Below are positions 33,538 to 40,152 of a DNA stretch of 64,000 bases, in pieces. The DNA is from Alcaligenes faecalis (GTDB lineage: Bacteria; Pseudomonadota; Gammaproteobacteria; Burkholderiales; Burkholderiaceae_B). Each line of letters opens with the position of its first letter. Position 1 is the stretch's first letter. Under the pieces are notes generated by a model. The model saw only the letters and a list, made by a program, of their open reading frames with translations, was not told the DNA's origin and did no database searches. Location: contig NZ_CP023667.1 in the NCBI RefSeq assembly GCF_002443155.1, positions 1,550,001 through 1,614,000 of the forward strand, in the 5' to 3' direction. Position numbers and translations under genes: made by a program.

Positions 33538-33570
33538 TTGAAAACAGTTATACTGTTTTTATGAACAGTA
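33538..33570 (+). promoter_or_regulatory. LexA (SOS) box overlapping a sigma70 promoter
   Basis: TACTGTTTTTATGAACAGTA at 33551-33570 is a CTG-N10-CAG LexA box with symmetric TACTGT/ACAGTA ends. It overlaps the -10 (TATGAA, 33560-33565) of a promoter whose -35 is TTGAAA (33538-33543), spacing 16 bp. A second palindrome, AACAGT-TAT-ACTGTT, shares the left half (33543-33557). It is 92 bp ahead of the cargo operon. Confidence 0.75.
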
Positions 33571-33661
33571 TTTATTAAATGGACGTTAGTCTGTTTATCT
33601 AGCCGTGGACGTAGTTTTTGTTTACATTCGGAATGGATATTCATTCAAGTGGAGCAGCTAC

Positions 33662-34687
33662 GTGGCAAAACGTGTGAGTGTGAATTTTTTTTCATTAGTA
33701 CGATGTGGCTTTTATCGATATCGTGACGACAACCCTGTGTTTGGTAATTTATCCGAAATCTTGAGGCATTTGTCGGACTGGGGACGCGGAAGAAGCTTAT
33801 GGCAAACAAAGTTAGCTGATGCTGGTGAAGATGATGAGCATATGCCTGTATATCTCTTGGGGGTACAGGAGCTAACAAATGGGGAGTTTATTTTTGCTAC
33901 ATGGAATGAAGTCCATCAAGAGGATGGGAACGTAATTTCTATTGGCATGGATACTCAAGTTGGGGAGGTTCCGGAGGTACATGCCAATGAAATTGTAGAA
34001 AATACAATCCCAGGCTACGCGACTTATTACTGGGCCCTCCCTGAGCAAGGTGTTATTGCTACTGTTAGGGTTGATAGTAGGGTTGCCGCTAAAAATGCCA
34101 TGACACATTATATAGAGCGGTTCATGGCCATAGAAAGCGGGTATGTCCGTCGTGAAGAGGACGATATCGTAGGTTATGGTCCGCTTGGGAATGAGACGGA
34201 TTGGTTCGTAAAAATAAGGCCTAGATTTCGTGTGCAGCCGTACTCTAAAGGTGGTGAGTTAGAGTTTATTCGACAAAATCAGACAAATATTTTTCGGGTC
34301 CATAAAGTAGCAAAATTAGATGGAACAGTTCAGATTGATGAAAATATGTTCCAAGCCGCAATGAGGTTTTTCCGAGGAAACGAGCGTCGCCAAGTGGGGT
34401 TTGAGAAAAAGATTAATTTAGCTCTTGACTTTACGCCTAGTCCTGAAGAGCTAGACGACATCATTCGAGCGCAAGAGGAAGAGGTTGGTGGTGAACGCTG
34501 GGAGGATGTAGGGTTCGAGATCCGAGGTTTAGCTGGACAGCCATTTTGGATAAGTAAATCAATAGCAAAAGAATCATTCGAGACTGATAATCTGAATGAT
34601 TCTATGGGTGTTATTCCACTTGAAGAGATAGCTCATGTGTTAAGACAAAGAAGATCCATGCTTTTGAGCGTTTTAGTGGAGAGTTAA
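33662..34687 (+). CDS. SOS-controlled cargo protein A, soluble, unknown family
   Basis: The product is 341 residues with no membrane helix. It starts AKRVSVNFFSLVRCGFYRYRD, has LSEILRHLSDWGRGRSLWQTKL, a central IPGYATYYWALPEQGVIATVRVDSRVAAKNAMTHYIERFM, and a C-terminal acidic segment (SPEELDDIIRAQEEEVGGERWEDV). GTG 33662 is preferred because GGAG lies 8 bp upstream; an in-frame GTG exists at 33605. Base composition is more AT-rich than the tail genes, suggesting separate ancestry. It is 4 bp upstream of a four-helix membrane protein gene and sits behind a LexA box. The function is unknown. Confidence 0.75.
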   Translation: MAKRVSVNFFSLVRCGFYRYRDDNPVFGNLSEILRHLSDWGRGRSLWQTKLADAGEDDEHMPVYLLGVQELTNGEFIFATWNEVHQEDGNVISIGMDTQVGEVPEVHANEIVENTIPGYATYYWALPEQGVIATVRVDSRVAAKNAMTHYIERFMAIESGYVRREEDDIVGYGPLGNETDWFVKIRPRFRVQPYSKGGELEFIRQNQTNIFRVHKVAKLDGTVQIDENMFQAAMRFFRGNERRQVGFEKKINLALDFTPSPEELDDIIRAQEEEVGGERWEDVGFEIRGLAGQPFWISKSIAKESFETDNLNDSMGVIPLEEIAHVLRQRRSMLLSVLVES

Positions 34688-34691
34688 AATT

Positions 34692-35237
34692 ATGAGAGCA
34701 ATCGTATATCTAGCATTAGGTTTAGCTGGGCTTGGTATGCTGATTGCTGCATGGGTATATGGGCAGGCGATACCTTTTGCTGAGCAATGGCCTCTTTATG
34801 AGGCCCTTAGGAATACTGCAGCAATTATTTTTGCGGTGGTGGGTGCTTGGTTAGCAATAATTTACCCTGATAGACTTCGCTTGTCTTTTAGAGAGTCGGA
34901 GAGAGAGGCAGAGAGTGTATCTAACCTATCTTTATTGCTCACACCGGCAATCATGTCGACTGGAATATTGGTGATACTGCTTTTAGTCGGTGTGATTGCT
35001 CCAATGCTGCGGCAAGTAGAGCTTTTGTATAGTTATCTACCTGTGATGCGTGGGGCTTCATTTGTTTTACTGGTGTTTTTAACTCTTTGGCAGGTGGTTA
35101 TTGTAGTTATAGCTATTATTCCGGCAGATTTGCTCTTGGGAAAGGAAGCGGAGGATAAAGTTAAACACAAGGTTCAAAACAGTTATGGTCAATTGCACAA
35201 AAGAGCGACTGGGAAAGCAAAAGATGCCGAGGGCTAG
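34692..35237 (+). CDS. SOS-controlled cargo protein B, four-helix membrane protein
   Basis: The 181-residue protein has four hydrophobic segments at about residues 4-24 (YLALGLAGLGMLIAAWVYG), 41-60, 84-108 (LTPAIMSTGILVILLLVGVI) and 121-150 (GASFVLLVFLTLWQVVIVVIAII). A basic cytoplasmic tail follows (KVKHKVQNSYGQLHKRATGKAKD). A charged cytosolic loop lies between helices 2 and 3. Its start is 4 bp after cargo A, so the two are co-expressed. A soluble sensor with a membrane effector is the plan of several defence systems, but no family is recognised. Confidence 0.75.
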   Translation: MRAIVYLALGLAGLGMLIAAWVYGQAIPFAEQWPLYEALRNTAAIIFAVVGAWLAIIYPDRLRLSFRESEREAESVSNLSLLLTPAIMSTGILVILLLVGVIAPMLRQVELLYSYLPVMRGASFVLLVFLTLWQVVIVVIAIIPADLLLGKEAEDKVKHKVQNSYGQLHKRATGKAKDAEG

Positions 35238-35264
35238 TTAGTTGCATTTGTCTAGGGATTTTTA

Positions 35265-35291
35265 AGCCACTCACACGAGGTGGCTTTTTTT
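35265..35291 (+). terminator. Terminator after the cargo operon
   Basis: AGCCAC / GTGGCT arms with a 9-nt loop are followed by seven T residues, which belong to the right direct repeat copy. Confidence 0.7.
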
Positions 35292-35311
35292 ACGTCTGCT
35301 GCTTTTGCAGC
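35282..35311 (+). repeat. Right copy of the 30-bp direct repeat
   Basis: It is identical over 30 bp to 33145-33174, with 2137 bp between starts. It is followed at once by the ribosome site of the intact holin-like gene. Confidence 0.9.
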
Positions 35312-35329
35312 GCTTCACGGGAGACAGCT

Positions 35330-35788
35330 ATGCCGACCGTTATCAAGGGGAAAAGAGTGGAACCAACAAGCGGAGCTGGTGCAGGTTGGGCAGCGGTAAA
35401 GGTGGCCATCGCGTTTGGGGCGCCAGCAGCGATCGCTGCGCTTATTGGCATGTTGATTATGCCGCCCAGGACGGTACGGGAGTTCATCAGTCGTACAACA
35501 TGTACGGTGTTGAGCTCATTCATTCTGGGGCCGCTGTTGACTATTTGGGTGATCACCTGGCAGCCGGGCTTATTGGCGCAAGCTGTGCAGGTGGCCGCAC
35601 ATACTGGGGTCGCCGAGGATCTGCACAGTCTCATGGGCCTTTTCTATGTGATGGGACCGTGCATGCTGATAGCAGGGCTTCCTGCCTGGTGGGTGTTGGG
35701 AGCTTGGGTGCGCTGGGCGCAGCGAATGCAGGAGCAGGGCATTCCAAACTGGATTGCTGAAATGAAGATGAAGGTTTTGGGGAAGTGA
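35330..35788 (+). CDS. Holin-like membrane protein
   Basis: The 152-residue protein has three hydrophobic helices at about residues 22-44 (VKVAIAFGAPAAIAALIGMLIM), 57-80 (TVLSSFILGPLLTIWVITW) and 100-125 (LMGLFYVMGPCMLIAGLPAWWVLG), with a charged C-terminus. Position directly before the endolysin gene supports a holin. It would form the lesion that releases or activates the lysin. The alternative is another lysis-cassette membrane protein. Confidence 0.65.
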   Translation: MPTVIKGKRVEPTSGAGAGWAAVKVAIAFGAPAAIAALIGMLIMPPRTVREFISRTTCTVLSSFILGPLLTIWVITWQPGLLAQAVQVAAHTGVAEDLHSLMGLFYVMGPCMLIAGLPAWWVLGAWVRWAQRMQEQGIPNWIAEMKMKVLGK

Positions 35789-35789
35789 A

Positions 35790-36410
35790 ATGCAGAAATT
35801 GATTGATGTGATTCTGGGCCTGTTGGCCCTTTTTTTTCGTCCGGAGAAAGTGGAGGCTGTGCCGGCATCCGTCGAGACCAAGCCGCTGCGTCGGCTCGCC
35901 TGGGGCCGCAAGGTATCTCAGGCGTTCCGTGATCGTCTGTTCGAGATCTGCCAGATCCTGGGCGTAGAGCCAGACTACCTGATGGCGTGCATGGCGTTTG
36001 AGTCAGCTGAGACATTCAGCCCGTCGATTAAGAACGCTGCTGGCAGTGGGGCGACAGGTCTGATTCAGTTCATGCCGAACACTGCCAAGGGCCTGGGCAC
36101 GACGACAGCGGCACTGGCAATGTTGACGGCCGAGCAGCAGCTTGAATGGGTGTTGGCGTATTTCATGCCATACAAAGGCCGACTCAAGACGCTGGCCGAT
36201 GTCTATATGGCGATCTTATGGCCAGCGGCCATTGGCAAGGCTGATGGCTGGACGCTGTGGGATAAAGCCAGCCGACCCACGACTTACCGACAGAATGCGG
36301 GTCTTGACCTGAATAAGGACGGCAAGATCACAAAAGCCGAAGCGGCGGCCAAGGTGCTGGCCAAGTTGGAGCGCGGGCGCCAAGCGCAGTTTCAGTGGGA
36401 GGGCACATGA
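35790..36410 (+). CDS. Endolysin (SLT-type lytic transglycosylase) with N-terminal hydrophobic segment
   Basis: The 206-residue protein starts with a hydrophobic segment (IDVILGLLALFF). A lysozyme-like domain follows: YLMACMAFESAETFSPSIKNAAGSGATGLIQFMPNTA, where the Glu in FESAE and the GLIQFMP motif mark the SLT active site. An EF-hand-like DLNKDGKITKAEA lies near the C-terminus, as seen in related phage enzymes. The N-terminal segment may act as a signal anchor. It cleaves peptidoglycan at lysis. Its stop overlaps the spanin start by 4 bp. Confidence 0.85.
   Translation: MQKLIDVILGLLALFFRPEKVEAVPASVETKPLRRLAWGRKVSQAFRDRLFEICQILGVEPDYLMACMAFESAETFSPSIKNAAGSGATGLIQFMPNTAKGLGTTTAALAMLTAEQQLEWVLAYFMPYKGRLKTLADVYMAILWPAAIGKADGWTLWDKASRPTTYRQNAGLDLNKDGKITKAEAAAKVLAKLERGRQAQFQWEGT
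35816..35837 (+). terminator. Terminator-like hairpin inside the endolysin 5' coding region
   Basis: GGGCC-TGTT-GGCCC followed by eight T residues lies at codons 9-16 of the endolysin gene. It has the full form of an intrinsic terminator although it is translated. Confidence 0.55.
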
Positions 36411-36655
36411 TCGAAGCCATCATTGCCCAGGTCTGGCCCTACGTGCTGGGCTTGTTCGCGCTCGCTGCCGGTTGGTTCACAGCCAGGAGGGTGGGGCGTC
36501 AGGAGGGGCGCAGTGAAGCGGTGCAGAAACAGTATCAAGCGGACATGGCCGCAGTGGAGGTAGGACGTGATGCAGCTGAAACGATCGAGCGCCTTGATGA
36601 TGATGCTGTGCGTGATCGCGCTCGTAAGCGGATGCGGGACACCGAGAGGCGGTAG
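36407..36655 (+). CDS. Inner-membrane spanin (Rz-like)
   Basis: The 82-residue protein has an N-terminal membrane helix (IIAQVWPYVLGLFALAAGWFTA) and a charged coiled-coil periplasmic part (QEGRSEAVQKQYQADMAAVEVGRDAAETIERLDDDAVRDRARKRM). This is the i-spanin plan. The outer-membrane partner gene starts inside it in another frame, the classical nested Rz/Rz1 arrangement. Together they disrupt the outer membrane in the last step of lysis. Confidence 0.8.
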   Translation: MIEAIIAQVWPYVLGLFALAAGWFTARRVGRQEGRSEAVQKQYQADMAAVEVGRDAAETIERLDDDAVRDRARKRMRDTERR

Positions 36656-36788
36656 CTACTGCGCTGCTGCGCAGCGGCCGTTTCAGTGGCGCTCTGATGC
36701 GGAGATAGACGCAACGCCGGTACGAGTGTTGCGATATGTTGAAACGGAGGCGGAGACGTGGGCTAGGCTATGTGGAGTTAGGCTCTGA
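36570..36788 (+). CDS. Outer-membrane spanin lipoprotein (Rz1-like)
   Basis: ATG 36570 lies inside the Rz-like gene in a different frame. The 72-residue product has a lipoprotein signal ending MMMLCVIALVSGC, with Cys as the acylated residue. A short tail follows (RPFQWRSDAEIDATPVRVLRYVETEAETWARLCG). Nesting and lipobox make the o-spanin call strong. It extends 133 bp beyond the partner gene. Confidence 0.8.
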   Translation: MQLKRSSALMMMLCVIALVSGCGTPRGGSYCAAAQRPFQWRSDAEIDATPVRVLRYVETEAETWARLCGVRL

Positions 36789-36800
36789 TACTTTCCGTGC

Positions 36801-37235
36801 TTATCCAATATTGAATGTCGGTGGCCGATTGTTTTTGCTCACATAGTCCCAAATTAAAGCCCGTTCAACAAACTTAATGTACGCGTGACTCTGATGAGTG
36901 TTATCCAGGTTGACCGGCAGAATGGACACCCATAGATTTTTGGCTTCAAGGGGTGAGGGAAATGACTTGCGGAAACTGACCCCGCCTGAGTGACCGAGGC
37001 GGTCGCTCGTACATGACCGCTCAAAGGATGACAATCTTTTGAGTAAAGTTTGTCTTGTAGTCTCTCCAATGTAAATTAGAGAGTCTTGGGTTTCTCTGTA
37101 GGACGCGGGCTGATCGTCACTGAGTGCTAATAAGTAGACCCCAGGAGCTTTAATCCCTTGGATGGTTCGTCGTTCGTTCAGGAGAACCCAGCTAGAAAAC
37201 TGATTCTTAATTTCTTCAATTGAAATGTGGGGCAT
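36801..37235 (-). CDS. GIY-YIG-like nuclease, accessory gene
   Basis: The 144-residue protein has GIKAPGVYLLALSD and DSLIYIGETTRQTLLKRLSSFERSC, matching the GVY...YIGET core of GIY-YIG nucleases. A late FVERALIWDYVSKNNRPPTFN supplies the E and N expected near the C-terminal catalytic region. It lies convergent to the spanin genes at the right end of the prophage, a common place for accessory genes. A role in restriction of invading DNA or in recombination is possible; neither is shown. Confidence 0.65.
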   Translation of the reverse strand: MPHISIEEIKNQFSSWVLLNERRTIQGIKAPGVYLLALSDDQPASYRETQDSLIYIGETTRQTLLKRLSSFERSCTSDRLGHSGGVSFRKSFPSPLEAKNLWVSILPVNLDNTHQSHAYIKFVERALIWDYVSKNNRPPTFNIG

Positions 37236-37257
37236 GCGTAGGTCAGCCGCTTGACTG

Positions 37258-37350
37258 CTAAATTGAGGTTGGGTGATCGGTATTTGGCACTTGGTATTTC
37301 ACATTGTTCACTTGTCTGGTGACGGGTGCCACTGAAATGTAGTCTATGGT
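37258..37350 (-). pseudogene. 3' remnant of an SRAP (HMCES/YedK-like) gene, copy A
   Basis: The leftward frame ends PVTRQVNNVKYQVPNTDHPTSI, then stops. This corresponds to the ending of SOS-response-associated peptidases (W-[HY]-P-V-T-x-x-V-N) and to the homologous ending at 44143. Upstream bases encode FQWHP in a shifted frame, so the remnant is both truncated and frameshifted. Confidence 0.55.
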
Positions 37351-37375
37351 CGGTTCGTTCCCCGCGTCGCAAGCG

Positions 37376-37402
37376 AAAAAAAAGCCCGCCACAAGGGCGG
37401 GC
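37376..37402 (-). terminator. Leftward terminator by att-like repeat A
   Basis: GCCCGCC / GGCGGGC with a short loop has an A run on its left side, so it terminates leftward transcripts such as that of the integrase stub. The same arrangement recurs at 44957. Confidence 0.65.
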
Positions 37403-37454
37403 GGTTGCAAGGTGTATAGGTGTCGATTCGGTCTGTTGATGGAGCGGCAGATAC

Positions 37455-37607
37455 TCTGTAGAAGCACTTTCACTTTTGGGGGCATGGATGGGGGTATGAG
37501 GCCCGATCTTGAAAGAGGAAGCTTAAGCATAACAACAGACTAGCGAAACACCCCCGTTCCAGTACTGCCTACCAAAATACATACACACAGCTCCAGGCTG
37601 TGCCAAG
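37455..37607. repeat. Att-like repeat A (junction of prophage 1 and the decayed element)
   Basis: This segment resembles 45047-45166 along most of its length, with shared tracts such as AGCATAACAA and CAGTACTGC. It ends in a 24-bp exact match (37584-37607) that holds CACAG-CTCCAGG-CTGTG, 5-bp arms around a 7-bp spacer. That is the core-site form of lambda-type integrases. Confidence 0.6.
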
Positions 37608-37680
37608 AAAAGCCCCAAAGATCAATGCTTTGGGGCTTTTTTGTTGCCCAGCGTTCCAAGCTGCGCCAAGCCTCGCCAAG
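37603..37680. other. Candidate integrase arm-type sites
   Basis: CCAAG occurs at 37603 and then at 37656, 37666 and 37676 with an exact 10-bp period (CCAAG-N5-CCAAG-N5-CCAAG). One-turn phased repeats beside a core site are typical of arm sites for tyrosine integrases. They lie on the phage side of core A; core B has none. An outward hairpin with CCCCAAAG/CTTTGGGG and T6 (37614-37642) lies between. Confidence 0.45.
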
Positions 37681-37718
37681 GTATTTTGGGGGCATGGCTA
37701 TTTTGATGCTCTCTCCAG

Positions 37719-37865
37719 CTATTCATTCAAGTAGTCCGACCACCATGGCATAAGCCCATGACGCTCTGCCATGTACTGAGCATGGTTGTAGGCACGACGT
37801 ACCTTGTTGCGATCACGGTGTGTCAGCTGACGCTCAATCACCTCTGAGCGAAAACCGCTTTGCTC
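37719..37865 (-). pseudogene. C-terminal stub of a tyrosine-recombinase integrase
   Basis: The leftward frame reads EQSGFRSEVIERQLTHRDRN, then KVRRAYNHAQYMAERHGLMPWWSDYLNE and a stop. This is the normal ending of P4-type integrases (S-x-x-I-E-x-Q-L-x-H...R-x-x-Y-x-R-A-E-Y-L...M-x-x-W-x-D-Y-L), including the conserved region just before the catalytic Tyr and the Tyr itself in AYNHAQY. The N-terminal 300 or so residues are missing; at about 37866 the sequence changes to an unrelated rightward fragment. Confidence 0.8.
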
Positions 37866-37868
37866 GCA

Positions 37869-38240
37869 TCAAAGCTGCCGATCGATGGCTTTGCCAAAGC
37901 CCTTGGGGTGGATGGCAAACGGTTCATGCCGTCGTTGATTGTTGATGATGGACTGGACCCAGCCAAGCGCGATGAGAATCGGAGTCTCCTGGGTTATCCG
38001 AAGAGATCGGCATTTATAACTACGCGGGTAGACGGTGGGACATATATGGACCCAGCAGATTAGTTGACTGATAAAGAGGTGGAGCGCCTAGATCACGAAA
38101 TAAAGGGCATTCACCCTGAGTACCGGGCCCTCTTAACAGCGCACTATGTACGGCCCAGTGTTGTTAAGCTGAAGCTTGAGCGACTGGCTATCTCACGCGC
38201 CCTGTATTTTTTCGTTTTGAGTTCGCAACGAAGCAACTGA
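37869..38240 (+). pseudogene. Decayed late antiterminator gene with an in-frame TAG
   Basis: One frame encodes LGYPKRSAFITTRVDGGTYMDPAD, TAG (38061-38063), then LTDKEVERLDHEIKGIHPEYRALLTAHYV and KLKLERLAISRALYFFVL. The second half has the pattern of Q-type antiterminators, with an acidic helix, H-Y-V, then an L-x-I-S-R-x-x-Y HTH. The N-terminus is fused to the integrase breakpoint. The nonsense codon and truncation make it inactive unless the stop is suppressed. Confidence 0.5.
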
Positions 38241-38671
38241 CCTTTCAGACAGGGCACTTAGAATACGGTAGGCAGGTAGCTAGTAACGCTCTCACAGAGA
38301 GTGGGTATTTGGAAATATAAATAACCTTTAAGGTTGAATGGTTATTCGTTTTTTGCATTATAAAACTCAAGTACAATTTTTATAGTATTAATAATCAAGG
38401 AGTAGTTCTGGTGGGTATGGAAACGGACATAAGCAGTCGGCTCAGCCCGAATGCACCGTCTTTTAGGCCTTAAGCAGAAACTTACTCTGCCACATCCTAA
38501 AGGACTGAAAGGATGTGGCAATCTTTGGCGGCTGGGCTGCACCGCTAAAATTTTCCCACACTAAGACAATCAATATGCATTTTTTGCATGTTGGATCCTG
38601 CTCGTCCATGCCGGGCGCTCGCCTGGCTATTCTCTCGCCTAGAAGCCTTGCCTGTACTTTGGGAGGTTGAA
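38241..38671. other. Non-coding AT-rich stretch with a long inverted repeat
   Basis: No credible gene is seen here. The stretch is AT-rich at 38310-38400 (with the short inverted repeat AACCTTTAAGGTT). It holds a perfect 11-bp inverted repeat at 38488-38520 (TGCCACATCCT / AGGATGTGGCA) without a T run. Confidence 0.5.
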
Positions 38672-39028
38672 GTGTCTTTTTTAGGATTGTTCACACGCCG
38701 ATTTTTGGCGGCAAGGAGGTATTTTAGTGACGGGGAAAAGTTAGGTGCGACAGGCAAAGGCATGCTTGGCCGTACAAGAATGTCACTGCAATGTCGCCAG
38801 TCAGATCAAGCGGTCGTTAGGCGCTTGGTTCACAGTTGGGCTATTACCCAAGGAATGGCAATAAGCCATACAGAGGTTTGTCCTCGGGGCAAAAGTGACT
38901 TGGTGGCTATGTGCTTTACCATTGAATACCGCCCTAGGCAGCGCCAGAATCTTTTGCGTTTTGCTCAAGAAGCCTCGGAGCATCCTCTAATCTTTAAGCC
39001 CAAATTTGGGCGTTATGACGATGCGTAG
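38672..39028 (+). CDS. Hypothetical protein, possibly the C-terminal domain of an MgtC-like protein
   Basis: GTG 38672, preceded by GGGAGG, opens a 118-residue product containing GRTRMSLQCRQSDQAVVRRLVHSWAITQGMAISHTEVCPRGKSDLVAMCFTIEY. The alternation of strands and helices recalls the small ACT-like C-terminal domain of MgtC/SapB proteins, but the membrane part is absent. It may be a fragment or a free-standing domain; confidence in function is low. Confidence 0.4.
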   Translation: MSFLGLFTRRFLAARRYFSDGEKLGATGKGMLGRTRMSLQCRQSDQAVVRRLVHSWAITQGMAISHTEVCPRGKSDLVAMCFTIEYRPRQRQNLLRFAQEASEHPLIFKPKFGRYDDA

Positions 39029-39296
39029 GCGTACGGCGGACATGCAGCAGCCTGCTTTTCCCAGATGCAGGGCTCTCTGCGCCCTTGCTTGTGAGTCTGC
39101 TGTGATTCTCTGTTTCAATGCACCACGCTATATGGCTGGGGATCCTCGTTTCCGATGACCTGGAGGAAGTCCATTTTTGTGGGCTCTCATCTGGAGATGT
39201 GTCGATGAATGAGAGGAGTTCGAAAGACTTATGGTTATCAAGAGTCGATCGGTGATCTCACGCACATGAGTTGCGTTGTGGTGCAGCGAGAAGTGT

Positions 39297-39425
39297 ATGC
39301 ATTATGTCCTCAAGGATTTGCTTTTTGTCTTAGTTTCGATAGGAGGTTTTCTGTGTCTTTACTGGGTGCTTAGGAAGGCTGACGAGTTTCTCAGTAGACA
39401 CACTGACAGCAAACGAAGGAAGTGA
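39297..39425 (+). CDS. Small single-helix membrane protein (42 aa) upstream of the lysozyme remnant
   Basis: ATG 39297 encodes HYVLKDLLFVLVSIGGFLCL, then YWVLRKADEFLSRHTDSKRRK and TGA. One membrane helix is followed by a basic tail. It is in the same frame as the lysozyme fragment and separated from it by a single stop, so the two may once have been one anchored lysin, or this may be a holin-like peptide. Confidence 0.35.
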   Translation: MHYVLKDLLFVLVSIGGFLCLYWVLRKADEFLSRHTDSKRRK

Positions 39426-39446
39426 GCTAAGGCTCAGCGTGATAGC

Positions 39447-39779
39447 TTGGCCATCCTGCAGTATTTCGAGAGTTGTTCGTTGGAAGCATATTGGGATACT
39501 GACGGCAAAGTATGGATAATCGGCTGGGGTGACGCAGGACCAGACGTGGCGGAAGGTCTGCGTATTACCCAGGCCGAGGCTGATGAATGCCTGAAGCGCC
39601 GACTAGCTTGCGAATTCGTGCCAGGTGTTCTGAAAGCCCTGAGTCGTCCTGCGAACCAGGCCCAGCTTGATGCCATGGTGGACCTGGCCTACATCATCGG
39701 CGTCTCGGCATTTCAAGGTTTTACGCTGGTGCGCTTGTTCAATGCCGGCGACCAGGCTGGCGCTGCAGAGCAGTCCTGA
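39447..39779 (+). pseudogene. Truncated GH24 (T4-type) phage lysozyme
   Basis: The frame contains ESCSLEAYWDTDGKVWIIGWGDAGPDVAEGLRITQAEADECL and VLKALSRPANQAQLDAMVDLAYIIGVSAF. This is the GH24 muramidase core with catalytic Glu and the GWG...T-Q-A-x-A motif. It breaks after FNAGDQAGAAEQS, about 20-40 residues before the family end, and starts without a proper ATG. It is a lysis remnant of the decayed element. Confidence 0.75.
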
Positions 39780-40152
39780 TAAATGGCGCATTTCCAGTAC
39801 CTATGGTTTGAAATGCGTTCATTGTCAGCTTGATCCGAAGCCGATTCCTCATGCTCTATTTCCGCGTGGCCCATCCTGGGTACACCCAGGAGCTGGCAAA
39901 GAACTTCTCAGGCTGATTCGATAGGGCAGTGGGTTAGCTTCAGAGCATCAAGCTCGCAAAGGTAGCCTCAGGGCGCCAGGCAGCCGACACCGCCATTAGA
40001 ATGTTTGTAGAGCCGCTTGGAGGGCGTGATGAGGCTGCGCAAGCCTGTGCAGCAGGGGCTGAACGTAGACGTTTAGCTGTATAAATTGCGGTTTGACCTG
40101 ACAGAATGTGTTAGATCATGAATGCCGCAGTTCGACCCAAAGCGGATGACGC

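Noticed and set aside
33662..35237. Kiwa (KwaA/KwaB) defence system
   Set aside because: The four-helix membrane protein and soluble partner recall it in layout, but gene order is reversed and I see no DUF4868-like pattern in the soluble protein.
37346..37543. 65-codon plus-strand frame
   Set aside because: It lies over the leftward terminator and the att-like repeat and has no ribosome site or homologue.
38488..38520. Rho-independent terminator
   Set aside because: The 11-bp stem is perfect but neither side has a T run; kept only as an inverted repeat.
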